This document shows positions 7,092 to 10,913 of a stretch of 10,913 nucleotides of DNA, piece by piece. Position numbers and translations under genes: made by a program. Each line of letters begins with the position of its first letter. Positions within the stretch are counted from its first letter, which is position 1. Location: positions 1-10,913 of the forward strand of contig JASFIT010000116.1 of NCBI GenBank assembly GCA_050122535.1, given 5' to 3'. The DNA comes from JASFEQ01 sp050122535 (GTDB lineage Bacteria; Desulfobacterota; DSM-4660; Desulfatiglandales; HGW-15). The notes below the pieces were generated by a model, which saw only the letters and a list, made by a program, of their open reading frames with translations, searched no databases and was not told where the DNA came from.

Positions 7092-7119
7092 ATTGCGGAT
7101 TTTGGATTGCGGATTGCGG
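7092..7119. repeat. Tandem heptamer array, ATTGCGG type, four units
   Basis: Four contiguous 7-bp units are visible: ATTGCGG, ATTTTGG, ATTGCGG, ATTGCGG (7092-7119), followed by a decayed AATTTTA. The array starts three bases after the rpsK stop codon. Because seven is not a multiple of three, the reverse strand reads as a seven-residue repeating peptide (RNPQSKI type), which is known to me as a frequent false ORF product of such arrays. Degenerate heptamer tandem repeats of this kind occur between genes in several bacterial groups; their function is unknown. Confidence 0.85.
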
Positions 7120-7164
7120 AATTTTAGATAGAAATTGCAAACGAGAAAAGGCAAACCAACAAAC

Positions 7165-7192
7165 AAATGACTAATGACCAATGACAAATGAC
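7165..7192. repeat. Tandem heptamer array, NAATGAC type, four units
   Basis: Four contiguous 7-bp units are visible: AAATGAC, TAATGAC, CAATGAC, AAATGAC, followed by a broken AAACTGA. Only the first base of the unit varies. The array lies 45 bp after the ATTGCGG array, in the same spacer, and ends five bases before the GAGGGGG ribosome binding site of rpsD. The period is the same seven bases but the unit is unrelated. It resembles the degenerate heptamers described in cyanobacterial intergenic regions. Confidence 0.85.
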
Positions 7193-7211
7193 AAACTGAG
7201 GGGGCACAGAT

Positions 7212-7841
7212 TTGGCCAGAGATACGGGCTCATCATGTAGATTATGCCGGCGTGAGAACTTGAAGTTGTTTCTAAAGGGAGATCGCTGCTACGGGGATAA
7301 GTGCGCATTTGAAAGAAGACCATATCCCCCTGGCCAGCACGGTCAGAGACGGGGCGGGAAACTTTCGGATTACAAATTGCAGCTAAGAGAGAAACAGAAG
7401 GTGAAGAGGATCTACGGCGTACTGGAAAAGCAGTTCAGAAGATATTATTACCGTGCTGAAAAACAGAAGGGGATTACAGGTACGAACCTATTGATCCTAC
7501 TCGAGTGCAGATTGGATAATGTGGTATACAGAATGGGTTTTGCTTCATCCAGAAAACAGGCGCGACAGCTCATCAGGCATAACCATATATTGGTCGTTGA
7601 CAAAAAGGTCAACATTCCTTCGTATCAGGTAAAAGTGGGTGATGTGATCCAGATAAGAGAGGGGAGTCGCAAGGTGCCAGCCTTTTCAGAGGCCCTGGAG
7701 ACGGTCGTCAGAAGGGGCATTCCGGAGTGGATGGAAGTGGATAAAGAGAATTTCAGAGGTACTTTAAAGGCTCTGCCCAATCGTGAAGAGCTTACCATGC
7801 CCATTCAGGAACAACTCATCGTGGAGTTGTATTCCAAATAG
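7212..7841 (+). CDS. rpsD: 30S ribosomal protein S4, zinc-binding form
   Basis: S4 nucleates assembly of the small subunit by binding the 16S 5' domain. In E. coli it is also the translational repressor of the alpha operon. The 209-residue product has an N-terminal zinc motif C-x2-C-x13-C-x4-C (C9, C12, C26, C31), the PYPPGQHGQRRGGKLSDYKL segment, and an S4 RNA-binding domain around residues 98-160 (LDNVVYRMGFASSRKQARQL). The start is TTG, seven bases after GAGGGGG (7198-7204). It is preceded by the heptamer-repeat spacer and followed by a 62-bp gap before rpoA. No S4-type pseudoknot could be recognised by eye. Confidence 0.99.
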   Translation: MARDTGSSCRLCRRENLKLFLKGDRCYGDKCAFERRPYPPGQHGQRRGGKLSDYKLQLREKQKVKRIYGVLEKQFRRYYYRAEKQKGITGTNLLILLECRLDNVVYRMGFASSRKQARQLIRHNHILVVDKKVNIPSYQVKVGDVIQIREGSRKVPAFSEALETVVRRGIPEWMEVDKENFRGTLKALPNREELTMPIQEQLIVELYSK

Positions 7842-7903
7842 GCAAATGTGGCATAAACAAATTTCATAACTTTTGGCAATTTGGACGGTATAGGGGGATT
7901 TCC

Positions 7904-8944
7904 TTGACAGATTTAAAAGCAAGAAATTGGCGGGAACTTATTAAACCGAAAACCATCGTCATCGATGAGGATAGTCGCACAAATTCCTATGGCAAATTTG
8001 TGTGCGAGCCCCTTGAAAGGGGCTTTGGAATTACCATCGGCAACTCCTTGAGACGCATATTGCTCTCTTCGCTGCAAGGGGCGGCTGTCGTCTCTGTTTC
8101 CTTCGATAACGTGGTTCATGAATTCACCACGATCCCCGGCGTCATAGAAGATGTGACCGATATTATCCTAAATCTGAAAGAGATAAGATTGAAACTTATT
8201 GACGCGGAAAAGGCGGTGATTCATTTGTCCAAGAAAGGAGCGGGTGTCGCTACGGCGGGTGACGTGGAGAGCGACGGTTTAGTGACCATTTTGAATCCGG
8301 AACAACATATTGCTACCCTCAACAAAGAGGGCAAGCTCAATATGGAAATGGTGGTTAAAATGGGAAAGGGCTATGTGCCGGCAGAAAAAAACAAGGGGAA
8401 AAATCAGCCCATTGGTGTCATACCCATCGATGCCATTTTTTCACCCATTCAAAGGGTCAATTACGTGGTCACCAATGCAAGGGTGGGGCAGATCACCGAC
8501 TATGACAGACTCACGTTGGAGGTGTGGACGGATGGTAGTATTCTCCCCGAGGATGCTGTGGCATATGGGGCGAAGATCCTTAAAGAACAGATGGCGCCCT
8601 TCATCAACTTTGAAGAAGAGGCCGAACCCCTGGAAGAGGAAATCGAAGTAAAGGAAGAAAGGCTCAATGAGAACCTTTTCAGACCCGTCTCAGAACTGGA
8701 GTTGTCTGTTCGTTCGGCCAATTGTCTAAAGAATGCCAATATCACGCTGATCGGTGAACTGGTCCAGAAGACAGAAGCTGAGATGTTGAAGACAAAGAAT
8801 TTTGGCAGAAAATCCCTGAATGAGATAAAGGGGATACTTGAGGACATGGACCTTTCATTGGGAATGAAACTGGATAAGTTCCCTTCGCCCAAAAAAGCAG
8901 AAGAAAAGGGAGAAGAAGAGAAGGAAGAGGATTCGGATAAATGA
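7904..8944 (+). CDS. rpoA: DNA-directed RNA polymerase subunit alpha
   Basis: Alpha dimerises to start RNA polymerase assembly, and its C-terminal domain contacts promoter UP elements and activators. The 346-residue product has the N-terminal domain (about 1-235) with the ERGFGITIGNSLRRILLSSL block at 38-57. A very acidic linker (about 237-257) follows, then the C-terminal domain (about 258-323) with ELELSVRSANCLKNANI. R270 corresponds to the DNA-contacting R265 of E. coli. A charged tail, rich in Lys and Glu, occupies roughly 327-346 and makes the protein longer than the 329 residues of E. coli alpha. The start is TTG, five bases after AGGGGGA (7892-7898). The stop overlaps the rplQ ATG (ATGA). 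Confidence 0.99.
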   Translation: MTDLKARNWRELIKPKTIVIDEDSRTNSYGKFVCEPLERGFGITIGNSLRRILLSSLQGAAVVSVSFDNVVHEFTTIPGVIEDVTDIILNLKEIRLKLIDAEKAVIHLSKKGAGVATAGDVESDGLVTILNPEQHIATLNKEGKLNMEMVVKMGKGYVPAEKNKGKNQPIGVIPIDAIFSPIQRVNYVVTNARVGQITDYDRLTLEVWTDGSILPEDAVAYGAKILKEQMAPFINFEEEAEPLEEEIEVKEERLNENLFRPVSELELSVRSANCLKNANITLIGELVQKTEAEMLKTKNFGRKSLNEIKGILEDMDLSLGMKLDKFPSPKKAEEKGEEEKEEDSDK

Positions 8945-9483
8945 GGCATCGAAAGGCTGGAAGGAAACTGGGGCGCGATTCAAGCCACCGCAAGGCCATG
9001 TTGAGAAACATGGTCACCTCCCTTTTTAAGTATGAACAGCTGGAGACAACGGACGCGAAAGCCAAGCAGTTGAGGCCTGTGGCGGAAAAAATGATCACGC
9101 TGGCCAAAAGAGGAGATCTGCATGCAAGGCGACAAGTCCTTGCCTATATAAGAGATAAGGCCATAAGCCACAGGCTCTTTGAAGATCTGAGGGACCGCTA
9201 CCTGGATAGGCAGGGCGGATATGTGAGGATTATAAAGAAAGGGATTCGCAAGGGGGACGGCGCGCCCGTTTCTGTCATTCAGCTGCTACCTGAAGGGGAA
9301 GGCAAGAAAAAGAGCAAGAAGAAGGCAAGGGCGCCTAAATCGGCTGGTGCTGCCGAACCGAAAAAGAAGAAAGAGAGCAAACCAAAGGAGGAGGAGAAAC
9401 AAGACCTGAAAAAAGGGGATAATAAGGAGAAAAAAGCAGGGGAGAAGGGCCAGAAAAAGGCAAAGAAAACGGCATCCAGTTAA
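8941..9483 (+). CDS. rplQ: 50S ribosomal protein L17 with long lysine-rich tail
   Basis: L17 lies near the exit of the polypeptide tunnel in the large subunit. The core (residues 1 to about 118) is typical: MRHRKAGRKLGRDSSHRKAM, LETTDAKAKQLRPVAEKMI, and GGYVRIIKKGIRKGDGAPV. The family usually ends near 115-130 residues. Here about 60 more residues follow (121-180), with 24 lysines in clusters such as KKKSKKK and KKKK plus scattered Glu, Ala and Ser. It looks disordered and may bind RNA, though this is inference. The ATG overlaps the rpoA stop by four bases, with GAGG ten bases upstream inside rpoA. Confidence 0.98.
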   Translation: MRHRKAGRKLGRDSSHRKAMLRNMVTSLFKYEQLETTDAKAKQLRPVAEKMITLAKRGDLHARRQVLAYIRDKAISHRLFEDLRDRYLDRQGGYVRIIKKGIRKGDGAPVSVIQLLPEGEGKKKSKKKARAPKSAGAAEPKKKKESKPKEEEKQDLKKGDNKEKKAGEKGQKKAKKTASS

Positions 9484-9547
9484 ATTTTGCATAGAACCTG
9501 TAAATATGACCCAAAGAGAAGTTTCAGGTTGTCCTATCTGATTTTAT

Positions 9548-9576
9548 TTGATAATGTGACTCAAGATTTAGATAAA
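9548..9576 (+). promoter_or_regulatory. Possible sigma-70 promoter for pyrBC
   Basis: TTGATA (9548-9553) and GATAAA (9571-9576) are separated by 17 bp and match the -35 and -10 consensus at five and four of six positions. Transcription would start near 9583, giving a leader of about 87 nt before pyrB that contains the short ORF and terminator. The surrounding DNA is AT-rich, where such matches are common, so this is a candidate only. Confidence 0.3.
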
Positions 9577-9587
9577 CCCATCTAGAT

Positions 9588-9689
9588 ATGGTGAAATTAA
9601 TGCCCCATTACGAGAGAGACCTCCTTGTCGGTTCGCCGGCAAGGAGGTTTTTTTTGCCAGGAGGTTTTGGTGAGGGAATTCAGTCATAA
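9588..9689 (+). CDS. Possible pyrB leader peptide spanning the attenuator
   Basis: An open frame of 33 codons starts at ATG 9588 (second ATG at 9600), runs through the whole terminator hairpin and its T-run, and stops at TAA 9687-9689, 20 bases inside pyrB in another frame. The peptide begins MVKLMPHYERDLLVG, and the T-run encodes Phe-Phe-Leu. GGTGA (9590-9594) lies five bases before the second ATG and could act as SD. In E. coli the pyrL leader peptide likewise spans the pyrBI attenuator, so that a ribosome close behind RNA polymerase blocks hairpin formation when UTP is low. That parallel is one of layout, not of proven homology. A frame of this length could be open by chance about one time in five. 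Confidence 0.35.
   Translation: MVKLMPHYERDLLVGSPARRFFLPGGFGEGIQS
9619..9655 (+). terminator. Intrinsic terminator, probably the pyrBC attenuator
   Basis: A 13-bp stem (9619-9631 with 9636-9648) has one T-G wobble, a TTCG loop, and eight T residues (9648-9655). It is a strong intrinsic terminator by structure. It ends 14 nt before the pyrB GTG and there is no room for a promoter after it, so any transcript that reaches pyrB must pass it. This favours attenuation over simple termination of rplQ. The 3' arm contains AAGGAGGT and the 5' arm ACCTCCTT, the SD and anti-SD sequences, so the stem can mimic or mask a ribosome binding site. Confidence 0.85.
9659..9665 (+). promoter_or_regulatory. Ribosome binding site that sets the pyrB start
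   Basis: AGGAGGT lies between the terminator T-run and the pyrB GTG at 9670, with four to five bases of spacing. It repeats the GGAGGTTTT found at the end of the terminator (9643-9651 and 9660-9668). The in-frame TTG at 9667 is only one or two bases away and is too close to be used. Confidence 0.8.
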
Positions 9690-10611
9690 AGACTTGTTGG
9701 GCATGGGTCAACTAGCGGTGGAGGACATTGAGCTCATCCTGGATACGGCCGAGTCTTTGAAAGAGATTTCCGAGCGGGAGATCAAAAAGGTCCCCACGCT
9801 GAGGGGCAAGAGCGTGGTTCATTTCTTTTATGAACCAAGCACCAGAACGCGAACCTCTTTTGAAATGGCCGCAAAGAGGCTCAGTGCGGATACGGTGAGC
9901 CTTTCCGCCTCAGGGAGTAGCATGGTAAAGGGAGAAACCCTTATTGATACGGCCCGAAATCTTCAGGCTATGAATCCGGACCTGATCGTGCTGAGGCATT
10001 CTTCAGGAGGGGCCCCACACCTTCTGGCAAAGGAGGTGAAGGCTGGGATTATCAATGCGGGGGATGGCATCAATGAACATCCCACACAAGCGCTGCTTGA
10101 CTTATACACCATAAGGGAGAGGAAGGGCAGGATCAAAGGACTGAAAGTGGCCATAATTGGGGATATAGCCCATAGCCGAGTGGCCCGATCAAACATCATA
10201 GGGCTTACCAAAATGGGCGCTCAAGTGACCATCTCAGGTCCGCCCACAATGATCCCTCTCCAAGCGGAGTCTATGAAGGTCAAAGTTGTTCATAACATAG
10301 CAGAGGCCATTCAAGAAAAAGATGTCATTATGATGCTCCGAATTCAACTGGAAAGGCAGAGCAAGATACTCTTTCCCAGTATTAGGGAATATGCCACGTT
10401 TTTTGGGCTCAACAGGGAGGTGATGAAGCGGGCAAAGAAGGATGTCATTGTCATGCACCCTGGCCCCATAAACAGGGGTGTGGAAATTGCCTCAGATGTG
10501 GCAGATGGTCCCTATTCCGTGATACTTGACCAGGTGGCCAATGGCGTGGCCGTGCGTATGGCCTTGCTTTATCTCTTAATCGGAGGAGCCAGGAGTGACA
10601 ATCTGGATTAG
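9670..10611 (+). CDS. pyrB: Aspartate carbamoyltransferase catalytic subunit
   Basis: PyrB condenses carbamoyl phosphate and L-aspartate to carbamoyl-L-aspartate, the committed step of UMP synthesis in the cytoplasm. From the GTG the product has 313 residues, normal for a catalytic chain. The carbamoyl phosphate site FYEPSTRTRTSFE is at residues 53-65. K87 in MVKGET matches the catalytic Lys84 of E. coli. NEHPTQALLDLYT is at 135-147, the aspartate-loop Arg in MMLRIQLER at 224, and VMHPGPINRGVEI at 261-273. The frame is open further upstream through the terminator but without a better start. pyrC overlaps its 3' end by 17 bases. No pyrI or pyrR is seen in the window. Confidence 0.98.
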   Translation: MREFSHKDLLGMGQLAVEDIELILDTAESLKEISEREIKKVPTLRGKSVVHFFYEPSTRTRTSFEMAAKRLSADTVSLSASGSSMVKGETLIDTARNLQAMNPDLIVLRHSSGGAPHLLAKEVKAGIINAGDGINEHPTQALLDLYTIRERKGRIKGLKVAIIGDIAHSRVARSNIIGLTKMGAQVTISGPPTMIPLQAESMKVKVVHNIAEAIQEKDVIMMLRIQLERQSKILFPSIREYATFFGLNREVMKRAKKDVIVMHPGPINRGVEIASDVADGPYSVILDQVANGVAVRMALLYLLIGGARSDNLD

Positions 10612-10913
10612 AGGTGGGAAGATCGTTTATTCTGCCAGAGGCGTCATGCAGAAGCGGGATATTGTTGTGGAGCGAGGCAGGATAAGCAGGATTCTGAAAG
10701 CAGGAGCATTCAAAGAAAAGGGACCCAAATTAAAGACCATCGATGCATCGGGAAAAATCATTATTCCCGGCCTTATCGATATGCATGTGCATCTGAGAGA
10801 ACCTGGTCATGAATATAAAGAAACGATCGCCACGGGTGGAAAGGCGGCTGTGGCTGGCGGTTTTGTTGGCCTTGCCTGCATGCCAAATACGGACCCGGTA
10901 AACGATTCCAGTT
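10595..10913 (+). CDS. pyrC: Dihydroorotase, N-terminal part (cut by window end)
   Basis: Dihydroorotase closes carbamoyl aspartate to dihydroorotate, the step after PyrB. About 106 residues are visible and the frame is open at the right edge, so the rest lies outside. The N-terminal beta region is followed by the amidohydrolase metal motif in GLIDMHVHLREPG, with H64 and H66 as zinc ligands and R68 for substrate. Then come EYKETI, GGKAAVAGGF and CMPNTDPV with N98, which mark the type I dihydroorotase group. The start is GTG, six bases after GGAGGAG (10582-10588), both inside pyrB, indicating translational coupling. An inactive dihydroorotase-like subunit (PyrX) is unlikely because the HxH is intact, but the remaining metal ligands are not visible. 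Confidence 0.93.
   Translation, partial: MTIWIRGGKIVYSARGVMQKRDIVVERGRISRILKAGAFKEKGPKLKTIDASGKIIIPGLIDMHVHLREPGHEYKETIATGGKAAVAGGFVGLACMPNTDPVNDSS

Larger units (their letters stand above)
9484..9669 (+). other. rplQ-pyrB intergenic region (pyrB leader)
   Basis: This 186-bp gap separates the ribosomal cluster from the pyrimidine genes. Its first half is AT-rich and contains an imperfect inverted repeat: ATAG-AACCTG (9491-9500) against CAGGTT-GTC-CTAT (9525-9537), with a 24-nt loop, then a T-rich stretch (9542-9549) that could be a weak rplQ terminator. Its second half holds a possible promoter, a short leader ORF and a strong intrinsic terminator just before pyrB. These are listed separately. 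Confidence 0.7.

Noticed and set aside
7102..7130. A promoter-like pair TTGGAT and TAGATA with 17-bp spacing before rpsD.
   Set aside because: The -10 match is only three of six and the -35 is part of the heptamer repeat, so it is likely chance.
6987..7187. A 66-codon minus-strand frame across the rpsK end and the heptamer repeats.
   Set aside because: Much of it is translation of the ATTGCGG and NAATGAC arrays, a well-known source of false ORFs, and the remainder is antisense to rpsK.
7092..7192. The repeat arrays as a CRISPR.
   Set aside because: Units are 7 bp, contiguous and without spacers; there are no cas genes.
7842..7903. A promoter before rpoA built on TTGGCA and TATAGG.
   Set aside because: The elements are only about ten bases apart, far too close, and the second overlaps the ribosome binding site.
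8310..8651. A 113-codon plus-strand frame inside rpoA.
   Set aside because: It is out of frame with a fully conserved alpha subunit and its peptide shows only shadow composition rich in Trp, Arg and Ser.

Overview
The window is a long, co-directional (+ strand) run of translation genes followed by the start of a pyrimidine-biosynthesis operon. The first part holds the tail of the S10 cluster and the whole spc block: rpsQ, rplN, rplX, rplE, rpsZ (zinc-type S14), rpsH, rplF, rplR, rpsE, rpmD, rplO, secY. The alpha block follows: infA, rpmJ, rpsM, rpsK, rpsD, rpoA, rplQ. After a 186-bp gap come pyrB and the 5' part of pyrC, which runs off the window's right edge. Two small genes, rpmD (3885-4064) and rpmJ (6177-6290), are real although very short.

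The organism looks like a bacterium of the Desulfobacterota (former Deltaproteobacteria) or a nearby lineage. This rests on the protein flavour of S17, IF1, L36 and alpha, on the zinc-binding forms of L24, S14, S4 and L36, and on the gene order. It is an inference without any database search. infA follows secY directly: the adk and map genes that many bacteria carry at this point are absent. Ten of 21 genes start with TTG or GTG, although most have good Shine-Dalgarno (SD) sequences.

The genes work together as a growth-rate-linked block: ribosomal proteins for both subunits, the SecY channel, initiation factor IF1 and the RNA polymerase alpha subunit, then the first committed steps of UMP synthesis (aspartate carbamoyltransferase and dihydroorotase). 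Most spacers are under 70 bp, with 4-nt stop/start overlaps at rpsQ-rplN and rpoA-rplQ and a 17-nt overlap at pyrB-pyrC.

Two non-coding places stand out. The 123-bp rpsK-rpsD spacer carries two different arrays of 7-bp tandem repeats (ATTGCGG type and NAATGAC type), unusual inside a ribosomal protein operon. The rplQ-pyrB gap holds a strong intrinsic terminator whose T-run ends only 14 nt before the pyrB start. It can therefore control pyrBC transcription. A short open frame runs through the hairpin and into pyrB, an arrangement like the pyrL/pyrBI attenuator of enterobacteria. I see no mobile element, CRISPR array, tRNA or rRNA, and no clear unknown system. The most promising undescribed elements are the pyrB leader and the heptamer spacer.
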